A stretch of DNA of 64,000 bases, taken from Myxococcales bacterium. GTDB taxonomy: Bacteria > Myxococcota_A > Polyangia > Nannocystales > Nannocystaceae. The notes below the pieces were generated by a model. The model worked only from the letters and a program-made list of their open reading frames with translations, was not told the origin of the DNA and did not search any database. Made by a program: the position numbers and the translations under genes. Of the stretch, positions 57,269-64,000 are shown piece by piece. Within the stretch, counting starts at the first letter, position 1, and every line of letters begins with the position of its first letter. The DNA is taken from the NCBI GenBank assembly GCA_020633295.1, contig JACKDW010000025.1, positions 1-64,000 of the forward strand, given 5' to 3'.

Positions 57269-58210
57269 ATGGTAGCCCTCGGCGTTGTTCACCGGCGCGG
57301 ACGTCATTCGTCTGTCCTCTGGGAAATCTCGCGGCTGGGGCTGCTCGCGCTCTCCGTCGCGGCCGCCGGCTGCTACACGGGACCCGACGGCCCGCTCTCG
57401 CTCACCTCAGACTCCGAGCCCGGGCTGGGCGACGATGACGATGACGACGACGCGTCCGCCAGCAGCGACCCGAGCGACCCGAGCGGCACGAGCTCGGGCG
57501 ACGGGTCGACCAGCGACGGCGTCAGCGCGACCGAGGCGAGCACGGTCGAGCCCACCACCGACACGACCGACGCCACCAGCGATCCGACCAACGATCCCAC
57601 GGTCGACACGACGGACACGACGGACACGACGGACCCGACCAACGCCACCACGGAGACGACCGACACCACGGGCGATCCGTCGACGACCTCGACGACCGGC
57701 ACCACCGACATGAGCACGACGTCGACCACCGGCGACCCCGACGTGCCCGACGTGCCGTTCTGCGGCCCGGCCGCCAACTGGCCGGCGATGTACGACGCGG
57801 TCGAGGAGGAGATGCTGCCGCTGGTGAATCAGCACCGCGCGCAGGGGGCCAACTGCGGGTCGGAGGGCAGCTTCGGCGCCGCGCCGCCGCTGACGATGCA
57901 CCCCGCGCTGCGCTGCGCCGCGCGTATGCACTCCAAGGACATGGCCGACAACGACTTCTTCTCGCACACCAACCTGCAGAACGAGGGGCCCGGCGATCGC
58001 ATCGACAAGACGGGCTACAACTACTCGACGTGGGGCGAGAACATCGCCGCCGGGAACGCGACCGCGGCGGCCACGGTCGCGCAGTGGATGGACAGCGACG
58101 GCCACTGCGCCAACATCATGAACCCCAACTTCGAGCACATCGGGATCGGCTACTACCCCGGCGGTCAGTGGGGCCACCTGTGGACGCAGGTGTTCGGCGC
58201 GGGCGGCTGA
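57269..58210 (+). CDS. CAP/SCP-domain lipoprotein
   Basis: 313 residues: signal peptide with lipobox AAAGC, an acidic stretch, and a Thr/Asp/Ser linker with repeats (TTDTTD) to about residue 165, then a bacterial CAP (SCP/PR-1) domain: LVNQHRAQGANCG, HPALRCAARMHSKDMADNDFFSH, GYNYSTWGENIAAG, QWMDSDGHCANIMNPNFEHIGIGY. The usual His and Glu cavity residues are visible. CAP proteins are extracellular and their bacterial function is poorly known. ATG 57269 has TAGGCT 7 nt upstream. It is convergent with rsmE. Confidence 0.9.
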   Translation: MVALGVVHRRGRHSSVLWEISRLGLLALSVAAAGCYTGPDGPLSLTSDSEPGLGDDDDDDDASASSDPSDPSGTSSGDGSTSDGVSATEASTVEPTTDTTDATSDPTNDPTVDTTDTTDTTDPTNATTETTDTTGDPSTTSTTGTTDMSTTSTTGDPDVPDVPFCGPAANWPAMYDAVEEEMLPLVNQHRAQGANCGSEGSFGAAPPLTMHPALRCAARMHSKDMADNDFFSHTNLQNEGPGDRIDKTGYNYSTWGENIAAGNATAAATVAQWMDSDGHCANIMNPNFEHIGIGYYPGGQWGHLWTQVFGAGG

Positions 58211-58222
58211 GGCGACGCGCGA

Positions 58223-58936
58223 TCAACTCGGGCTGAGGCGCGCGAGCAGGGCGACCGTCGCGGTCTCGACGCGGAGGATCCGCGGGCCGAGCGTCACGCG
58301 ACGCCCGCCCGCCCGCTCGAGGCGCTCGAGCTCCGACGGGATGAAGCCGCCCTCCGGGCCGACCACCAGCGTGACTGGGGTCGTCGGCGCGCGCGGACAC
58401 GGGGAGGCCGCGTCGGGGTGCGCGACGAGCACGAGGCTCTCGCGAGCGAGCGCCTCGTAGCGCCCGGCGAGGAACTCCGCGAGCCGACGTTCGAAGGCCA
58501 CGCGCGGCAGCGCGGTGTCGCGGGCCTGCTCGAGCCCCAGCAGGAGGTCGCGGCGGATCGCGTCGGGCTCGAGCGCCGAGGCGGTCCAGTAGCTCTTCTC
58601 GGTGCGAGCGCAGTGCACGAACACGAAGCGCTTCACCCCCATCGCGGTGCCCTGCTGCAGGACCTTGCGCATGCTCGGCGGGCGCGGCAGCGCGACCACC
58701 AGCGTGACGTCGAGCGCCGGCGGGGGCGGCTCGTCGAGCTCCAGCTCCAGCTCCAGCGCCTCGCGGTCGAGCCGGACGACCCGCCCGCGCCCGAGCGCGC
58801 CGTCGACCTGGCCGACGCGGAGCGTGTCGCCGACCGCCGCGCGATGGACCTTGCGGACGTGCGTGAGCCGACGATCGGTGAGCCGCACGCGCCGCGCGTC
58901 GACGAAGTCCGCCGGCTCGACGAGGATCACGTTCAT
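58223..58936 (-). CDS. rsmE: 16S rRNA m3U1498 methyltransferase RsmE
   Basis: 237 residues, full length. SPOUT-fold methyltransferase with PUA-like N-terminal domain (TDRRLTHVRKVHRAAVGDTLRV); C-terminal SAM knot motifs LVVGPEGGFIPSE and LGPRILRVETATVALLA are diagnostic of RsmE. It methylates U1498 of 16S rRNA. It starts 10 nt after the stop of the NtrC-like regulator gene on the same strand, so they are probably co-transcribed. Confidence 0.96.
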   Translation of the reverse strand: MNVILVEPADFVDARRVRLTDRRLTHVRKVHRAAVGDTLRVGQVDGALGRGRVVRLDREALELELELDEPPPPALDVTLVVALPRPPSMRKVLQQGTAMGVKRFVFVHCARTEKSYWTASALEPDAIRRDLLLGLEQARDTALPRVAFERRLAEFLAGRYEALARESLVLVAHPDAASPCPRAPTTPVTLVVGPEGGFIPSELERLERAGGRRVTLGPRILRVETATVALLARLSPS

Positions 58937-58946
58937 CGGCGCGCGC

Positions 58947-60353
58947 CTACTTGCGCGGACCCTGGACGACCACCGGCACGCCTGACTGCCGCGTCGAGCG
59001 GTACTCGTTGAGGCGGTACTGGATCTTCCGCGGCGAGATGCCGAGCATCTTCGCGGCCTTGCTGGTGCTCCCGCCGACGTGCTCCAGCGTGCGCAGGATC
59101 GCGTAGCGCTCGAGCTCGCGCAGCGTCGAGCCGGGGATCTCGGGCGGCTCGTCGCTGCCGCCGGCGCGCGACGCCAGCTCGGGCGGCAGATCGCGCGGCT
59201 CGACCTCGCTGCCGCGGCACATCACGACCGCGCGCTCGACCGTGTGCTCGAGCTGACGGATGTTCCCCGGCCAATCGCAGTCGAGCAGGACCCCGAGGGA
59301 GCGATCGCTGAAGCCGAGCAGCGACTTGCCGGCCTGGGCCGAGAACCGGCGGAGGAAGTGCATCGCCAAGAGCGGGACGTCCTCGCGCCGCTCGCGGAGC
59401 GGCGGCGTGCGCAGCGTGACGACGTTGAGGCGATACGCGAGCTCCTCGCGCACGACGCCCTCGCGCATCGCCCGGTCGAAGTCCTTGTTCGTCGCGGTGA
59501 CGATGCGGACCTCGCTCGTGCGCGGCTCCTGCCCGCCCACGCGCGTGTACACGCGATCCTGCAGCAGCGTCAGCAGGCGCTCCTGCACGCGCGGCGGCAG
59601 CTCGGTGACGTCGTCGAGCAGCAGCGTGCCGCCGGCCGCCTCGCCGAGCCGCCCCTCCGAGAGCACCTCGCCGTTCTCCTCGACGCCGAACAGCTCGCGC
59701 TCGAACGCGGGGCCGTCGAGCGCGCCGCACTTGATGACGACGAACTTGGCGCGCTTGCGCGGGCTCCACTCGTGCAGCAGGCGCCCGAGGAACTGTTTTC
59801 CAGAGCCTGTCTCTCCGAGCAGCAGCACCGGGACGGGCGAGTCCGCGACCTGCCCGACGAGCTCGAGGAGCTCGCGGAACGCCTTGGACTGCCCGATCAC
59901 GACCGTGCGCTGCTCGCCGTCCTCGCCGCCGTCCTGCTCGCGCAGCGCCTCGCGCAGCGAGCGAGCCTCGCGCTGCAGCGCGCGGTGCTGGAGCACGCGC
60001 CGGAGCACCACGAGCAGCTGGGGGAAGTGCACCGGCTTGCTGAGGTAGTCGTCGGCGCCCAGGTGCATGGCCTTGACCGCGCCCTCGACCGAGCCGAAGG
60101 CTGTCATGATTACGACCGCCATGTCGGGAAAGCGCGTACGCAGTCGCTCCATCAGCTCGATGCCCCCGAGGGTCGGCATCTTCACGTCCGTGATGAGGAC
60201 ATCGGGCTCCCAGTCCTCGGCCTGCTCGAGCGCGCGCTCGCCGTTGGCGGCGCTCCGTACGGCGTAGTCCTCATCCTCGAGCATCTCGCTGATCGCGGAG
60301 CGCGCGGCAGGCTCATCGTCGACGACGAGGACTCGTATTGTGCGTGCGTTCAT
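58947..60353 (-). CDS. NtrC-family response regulator lacking GAFTGA
   Basis: 468 residues: receiver (VVDDEPAARS, Asp56 in LITDVKMP, Lys in KPVHF), AAA+ domain with Walker A GETGSGKQ (180-187) and Walker B GGTLLLDDV (241-249), arginine-finger region ending CDWPGNIRQLEHTVER, and a C-terminal HTH (GSTSKAAKMLGISPRKIQYRLNEY). Where GAFTGA should be it reads ELFGVEENGEV (220-230), so it should not contact sigma54. It may regulate sigma70-type promoters or act by DNA binding only. Located upstream of rsmE and downstream, on the same strand, of the type II secretion genes. Confidence 0.9.
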   Translation of the reverse strand: MNARTIRVLVVDDEPAARSAISEMLEDEDYAVRSAANGERALEQAEDWEPDVLITDVKMPTLGGIELMERLRTRFPDMAVVIMTAFGSVEGAVKAMHLGADDYLSKPVHFPQLLVVLRRVLQHRALQREARSLREALREQDGGEDGEQRTVVIGQSKAFRELLELVGQVADSPVPVLLLGETGSGKQFLGRLLHEWSPRKRAKFVVIKCGALDGPAFERELFGVEENGEVLSEGRLGEAAGGTLLLDDVTELPPRVQERLLTLLQDRVYTRVGGQEPRTSEVRIVTATNKDFDRAMREGVVREELAYRLNVVTLRTPPLRERREDVPLLAMHFLRRFSAQAGKSLLGFSDRSLGVLLDCDWPGNIRQLEHTVERAVVMCRGSEVEPRDLPPELASRAGGSDEPPEIPGSTLRELERYAILRTLEHVGGSTSKAAKMLGISPRKIQYRLNEYRSTRQSGVPVVVQGPRK

Positions 60354-60482
60354 GGGCGAATCGAGTTCGGCGCCACGAACGTCGCGTGGCCAGTTAAGTG
60401 AGGGTGCACGACATGTTTGCGTCGGCGCATGTGCAAGTTTTGCGCGCGAACGCCGCCGCTGTCCAGTGACGTTTTCGCGCGG

Positions 60483-62015
60483 CTACTCATCTCCGTCGTC
60501 GGACTGGTCACCCTCGCTCCCATCCGTCCTGGTCTCGCCGCCGCCTTCGCCGTCGCCGCCGCCCTCGCCAGACTCGCCGCCCTCACCAGAATCGCCGGAC
60601 TCGCCCTCGCCCTCGCCCTCGCCCTCGCCCTCGCCCTCGCCCTCGCCCTCGCCCTCGCCCTCTTCCTCTGTGTTGGTCTCCTCAGGCTCCTCCGCGCGCC
60701 CAGCGTCCTCGTCGCTCGCGCTGTCGTCGGTCTTGTCCGCGGCCTGGTCCGCGTCGTCGCTGGGCTGCTCGGCGGTCACCGGGCCGCTCGAGTCCGCCGC
60801 GAAGCGCTCCTTCGTGCTCTCCTCGGGCTCGTCCGTCGACGGCTCCTCCGGCTTGGCCGCCTTGGCCGGCGTCTTCTCGTTCTTCTTCTTCTTCCGCTCG
60901 GCCTGCGCGCGACGGCGCTCCTCGGCCTGCTCCCGCGAGCGCTCGCGTCGCTCGCGGTTGATCTCGGCGCGCGACTTGTGCTTCCAGCCATACAGCCGCC
61001 TGTTGCCGACCGTGCCCAGCAGCTGGTAGCCCAGCCAGCCCTCGTCGGGTGGGTCCATCTTCGACTTCGGGTTCGCCGTCTGGACCATCAGGTGCATCTG
61101 ATCGCTGCGCTGCTGCAGCGCCTCGCTGATCAGCAGCTTGATGCGAAAATTGAAGCGCGAGCGCGGGAACGGGTCGCGCAGCGTCATGTCGCCGCTGATC
61201 TTCAGCGTGATGTCGTCGCTCGTCGTCTCGATGCCCTCGGTCGCCGCCACGCCGTCCGCGACCACGAGCGTGCCGCTGAGGCTGCCGAGATCGATGGGCG
61301 GCAGCGTCATGCCCTTGTTGGTCAGCGCGCCGTCCTCGAACCCGGGGATGAACATCGGCGTCTCGCCGTCGCTGATCGTGCAGCGCGCGCACGAGATCGA
61401 GATCGTGCCCTCGGACTTGACGAGCTTGTGCTCCGGGATCTTGAGGTCGACGTTGAGCCCGAACAGGCCCGTGACCGGCGTCTTGACCATCTGCTGCATG
61501 GTCGGCACGAGCTTGAGCGGCAGGTCCTCGATGACGATCTTGATGTCGTCGAGCTCGTCGCCGCGCGTGTACTCGGCGTGGATGACCGCGTCCGAGTCGA
61601 CGATGTACGCGTCCATGTCGAGCGACAGCGTCCCGCCCAGCAGGCGCAGCAGCGAGATGTCGACGTCGACGCGCTCGAGGTTGAGGCTGTCCGGGATCTC
61701 GCCCTTGCGCGCCGGCTCGTAGATCCACGTGACGTCGCGCAGCGAGACCTTGCCGAGCGGCGACACCGTCACGTTCTGGATGTTGATGATGTAGCCGCGC
61801 TTCTTGGCCTCCTTGCTGATCCGCCAGGCGATCGCCTCGGTCGGCAAGAACACCCAGATGAACAGGAAGAACGCGGCGAAGAACAGCGAGATGTAGCCGG
61901 CGACGCTGCGCGCCTGCCTAAGCAGCTTGCGCAGGCGCGCGCGGCGGCTCGTCGTCGGCGCCGGCGCCTCGCCGTCGCTCGAGGAGCGCCCCGGGAGCTT
62001 GATCGAGAGCTTCAT
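60483..62015 (-). CDS. gspN: Type II secretion system protein GspN, with acidic (Gly-Glu)n tail
   Basis: 510 residues: TM helix near 40-58 (ISLFFAAFFLFIWVFL), then an AsmA-like/GspN periplasmic domain (INIQNVTVSPLGKVSLRDV, ISLLRLLGGTLSLDMDAYI). Identified as GspN by gene order: it follows gspM with an ATGA overlap. The C-terminal 140 residues are low complexity: Lys/Arg-rich then a Glu/Gly run of about eleven Gly-Glu pairs and GDSGEGG. Such a tail is not usual for GspN. In delta-type bacteria gspN sits beside gspM and gspL in the secretion cluster. Confidence 0.82.
   Translation of the reverse strand: MKLSIKLPGRSSSDGEAPAPTTSRRARLRKLLRQARSVAGYISLFFAAFFLFIWVFLPTEAIAWRISKEAKKRGYIINIQNVTVSPLGKVSLRDVTWIYEPARKGEIPDSLNLERVDVDISLLRLLGGTLSLDMDAYIVDSDAVIHAEYTRGDELDDIKIVIEDLPLKLVPTMQQMVKTPVTGLFGLNVDLKIPEHKLVKSEGTISISCARCTISDGETPMFIPGFEDGALTNKGMTLPPIDLGSLSGTLVVADGVAATEGIETTSDDITLKISGDMTLRDPFPRSRFNFRIKLLISEALQQRSDQMHLMVQTANPKSKMDPPDEGWLGYQLLGTVGNRRLYGWKHKSRAEINRERRERSREQAEERRRAQAERKKKKNEKTPAKAAKPEEPSTDEPEESTKERFAADSSGPVTAEQPSDDADQAADKTDDSASDEDAGRAEEPEETNTEEEGEGEGEGEGEGEGEGEGEGESGDSGEGGESGEGGGDGEGGGETRTDGSEGDQSDDGDE
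60599..60662 (-). repeat. ctcgcc hexamer tract encoding (Gly-Glu)n
   Basis: About ten copies of ctcgcc (GGCGAG in the coding sense) within the tail of gspN. Confidence 0.85.
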
Positions 62016-62602
62016 GATGACGGCTTCTCCTCACCGGCCTCGGCCGCCCTGCGCAGCTCCCAGGTCGCCAGCTCGACCTCGACGTTGAGGCGATCCTCGA
62101 CGTCGTTGGGCGAGCGGATGTTGAGCGCGTCCGTGTAGACGATGTGCCCGGGCTTGTTCTCCACCTTCTGCAGGAACTTCAGCATCTCCTCGAGCTTCAC
62201 GCCGCGCAGGTCGAAGGAGTACACGCGCTTGATCAGGTTGCCGTCGCCGACGGGCAGCGCCTGCTTCTCGTCCTCGTTGCGCAGCTCGCCCGCCTCGAGC
62301 TCGCTCTGCGCCTGCTCGATCATCGACGCGAACTTCAGCGTCTCGCTCGAGATCGCCGACTCGCGGCTCTCCTTCTCCTTCAGGCGCTCGGCGTAGGCCG
62401 AGCCCTGCAGGTACACGAGGTCGAGGCTGCGGCGCATCGACGAGATCCGCGCCTGGCTCTCCTGGAAGCGAGCGCGGCGCATGGTGAACAACATCACCCC
62501 GCCCATGATGAAGAACACCAGCGCGAGCAACCCGAGCAGGTTGCGCTCACGCGGCGTGAGCCGCGAGAGCATGCTCCTGCGCATCCCGACGCGCGAGCTC
62601 AT
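62012..62602 (-). CDS. gspM: Type II secretion system protein GspM
   Basis: 196 residues: a short cytoplasmic N-terminus, one TM helix (LLGLLALVFFIMGGVMLFTM), a coiled-coil (LDLVYLQGSAYAERLKEKE) and a small ferredoxin-like periplasmic domain, with FDLRGVKLEEMLKFLQKVEN. It links GspL to the rest of the inner-membrane platform. The start overlaps the gspL stop (62599-62602, ATGA), and its stop overlaps the gspN start, so the three are co-translated. Confidence 0.85.
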   Translation of the reverse strand: MSSRVGMRRSMLSRLTPRERNLLGLLALVFFIMGGVMLFTMRRARFQESQARISSMRRSLDLVYLQGSAYAERLKEKESRESAISSETLKFASMIEQAQSELEAGELRNEDEKQALPVGDGNLIKRVYSFDLRGVKLEEMLKFLQKVENKPGHIVYTDALNIRSPNDVEDRLNVEVELATWELRRAAEAGEEKPSS

Positions 62603-64000
62603 GACTGTCCCTCCAGCTGCCCGTGAAAGCAGTCGTGATCGATTTCAAATTCCCAGACCTTGCGGTCGTTCTCCGACCGCGTCTTGCCGCCGCTGCTGAT
62701 CGACTTGATGCACGCGATCTTCGACTTCAGCTCGATGTCGAGCCGCTCCTTCGCCGAGGTCCGCAGCGCCGACGCGGTGATCGCGATCTTCATCGGGCGG
62801 ATGTCGACGGCCTTGAAGTAGAGCTCGTCGTCCCAGGCGATGCCGGAGTCGGGGCCGGGCCCGATCGCCGCCTCCTCGCCCTCGCCCTCCTCGTCGTCAT
62901 CGTCGTCGCCGTCGCCGACCGGCTCGCCGTCGGGGCCCGTGATCGTGTACCCGCGACCCGCGAGCGGCCCCGAGTAGGGCGCGACGTCGTCGACCGGGTG
63001 GCCGTTGACGAGCCCGGGTCCGGAGGAGACGGGCATCCCCGTCGCCGGATCGACGGGCGCGCCGTCGAGACCTGCCGCGCCCGCGGCCGGCTTCGGTCCC
63101 TCCGGGGTCGACGCCTTGACGATCGTCGCGAGGATCTCGACCGCGCCGCGCTTGGCGACGAAGCTCGTCAGGTCCTGCCCGCCGACGGCGCTCAGCCGCG
63201 CCTGGATCGCGGTCTCGTCGTAGAGCTTCTCGCCGAAGACCGACTCCGTCGCGTCGCCGAGCTCGGCGCGGTAGGCCTGCTCCTGCGCGTCCAGGGCGCT
63301 CAGCCGCGCCATGGTGTCGAGCGCGCCGAACGCGATGATCGCCAGCCCCATCGCGGCGACGGTGGGGAGCTTCTCGAGCAGCCAGCCGCCCGCCTCCGCG
63401 CCGCTGGCTGCCTCTGTGAACAGCTGCACCATCGGGCGCCGATGGGCGCCGACGGCCCCGCCGAGCGCGGCGGCGGCCTGCGTCCAGTCGCGGCCCGTGT
63501 GCTTGCGAAGACCGCCGACCGGCTGAATCTCGCCGGCGGAGACCGGCAGCTCCAGCTGCTCTTGCAGGTACCCGCTGAGCCCGCGCAGCCGCGAGCCGCC
63601 GCCCATGAGGCGGATCGACGTGACCGCGTAGCCATACTCCGCGCGCAGCCAGATCCGCGTGTGCTCGAGCTCCCGGACGAGCGGCTCGAGCGCCTGGGCG
63701 ACCGCTCGACACGCGCGCAGCGCCTCCGGAGCCGGCGGCGGGTCGTCTGCGGCGGGCAGGAACGCCTCCTTGAGCTTGTAGGTCTCGGCGCGGGCGAGGT
63801 CGACGTCGAGGACCTTGGCGAGCGCCCGCGTCACGTGCACGCCGCCGCGTCGCAGCACGCGCGCGGTGTAGGGGCCCTTCGCGCCGAGCGCGAGCATCTC
63901 GGTCGAGCGGTGCCCGATGTCCACCACCAGCGTCACGGGGTCGCTCGACTCCTCGCCGGACTCGGCCTCGGGCACGATCACGGGCGTCCCGACCATGACC
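62599..64000 (-). CDS. gspL: Type II secretion system protein GspL, 5' part outside the window
   Basis: The visible 466 residues hold the second half of an actin-like PilM/GspL ATPase-fold domain (VTLVVDIGHRSTEMLAL, RRGGVHVTRALAKVL, RLMGGGSRLRGLSGYLQEQLELPV), a TM helix (TVAAMGLAIIAFGAL) and a periplasmic part with an inserted acidic stretch (GDGDDDDEEGEGEE). A typical GspL starts about 170 residues earlier; ATG 63994-63996 is probably internal, and the gene most likely continues past the right edge. GspL recruits the GspE ATPase to the membrane. Confidence 0.85.
   Translation of the reverse strand, partial: VMVGTPVIVPEAESGEESSDPVTLVVDIGHRSTEMLALGAKGPYTARVLRRGGVHVTRALAKVLDVDLARAETYKLKEAFLPAADDPPPAPEALRACRAVAQALEPLVRELEHTRIWLRAEYGYAVTSIRLMGGGSRLRGLSGYLQEQLELPVSAGEIQPVGGLRKHTGRDWTQAAAALGGAVGAHRRPMVQLFTEAASGAEAGGWLLEKLPTVAAMGLAIIAFGALDTMARLSALDAQEQAYRAELGDATESVFGEKLYDETAIQARLSAVGGQDLTSFVAKRGAVEILATIVKASTPEGPKPAAGAAGLDGAPVDPATGMPVSSGPGLVNGHPVDDVAPYSGPLAGRGYTITGPDGEPVGDGDDDDDEEGEGEEAAIGPGPDSGIAWDDELYFKAVDIRPMKIAITASALRTSAKERLDIELKSKIACIKSISSGGKTRSENDRKVWEFEIDHDCFHGQLEGQS

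Overview
This is GC-rich chromosomal DNA from a predatory or social delta-type bacterium. It most likely comes from the Myxococcota, and within that group from a Nannocystis/Plesiocystis-like lineage (inference). The evidence is: MYXO-CTERM-type tails on short-lived surface proteins; Myxococcus-type cysteine-rich repeats (DUF4215 style); many lipoproteins whose lipobox is followed by Ser/Thr/Asp or Gly-Asp linkers; FHA and NtrC-type AAA+ regulators; and a type II secretion gspL-gspM-gspN block. I saw no phage, insertion sequence, CRISPR array, rRNA or tRNA.

Layout. 1-5 kb: the 3' part of a SNF2 helicase, then a spermidine-synthase-like methyltransferase. 4.8-6 kb: two translationally coupled c-type heme lipoproteins. 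6-11.4 kb: a CocE/NonD hydrolase, a NodB-type deacetylase, an all-repeat secreted protein and a lipoprotein. 11.4-17 kb: two reverse-strand genes joined at an A10 tract, one of them a 1296-residue protein with repeated DUF1508/YegP-like units. 17-24 kb: a GST, a frameshifted membrane glycosyltransferase-like gene, an FHA-AAA+ regulator with damaged sigma54 motifs, an ExbD-like lipoprotein and a BtpA/SgcQ protein. 24-36.5 kb: a planctomycete-type cytochrome (PSD/PSCyt) protein, cysteine dioxygenase, MYXO-CTERM proteins, a metallophosphoesterase, a PI-PLC-like lipoprotein and other surface proteins. 36.7-43 kb: an SLC12-like transporter, an MtfA-like peptidase, and an ATP-grasp gene overlapping a frameshifted DUF885 metallopeptidase. 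43-46.5 kb: a beta-propeller lipoprotein, a TPR membrane protein and a small lipoprotein. 46.6-50.7 kb: a PhoR/PhoB-like two-component pair, divergent from a sigma54 activator without a receiver domain, then a HIT protein. 51-58 kb: a fibrinogen-like/Cys-rich lipoprotein, a TPP riboswitch with thiC, a DUF4388 protein, a second Cys-rich lipoprotein and a CAP/SCP lipoprotein. 58-64 kb: rsmE, an NtrC-like regulator and gspN-gspM-gspL running off the right edge.

Two themes stand out. First, about fifteen genes have a TANNNT-like -10 box only 5-8 nt before the start codon, usually with no Shine-Dalgarno sequence, which suggests that leaderless transcription is common here. Second, the region carries about fifteen predicted lipoproteins, most with low-complexity linkers. 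The unusual loci are the A10 junction between the DUF1508-repeat protein and an NlpC/P60-like ORF, the AAA+ regulators lacking GAFTGA, the heme-lipoprotein pair, and the ATP-grasp/metallopeptidase pair.
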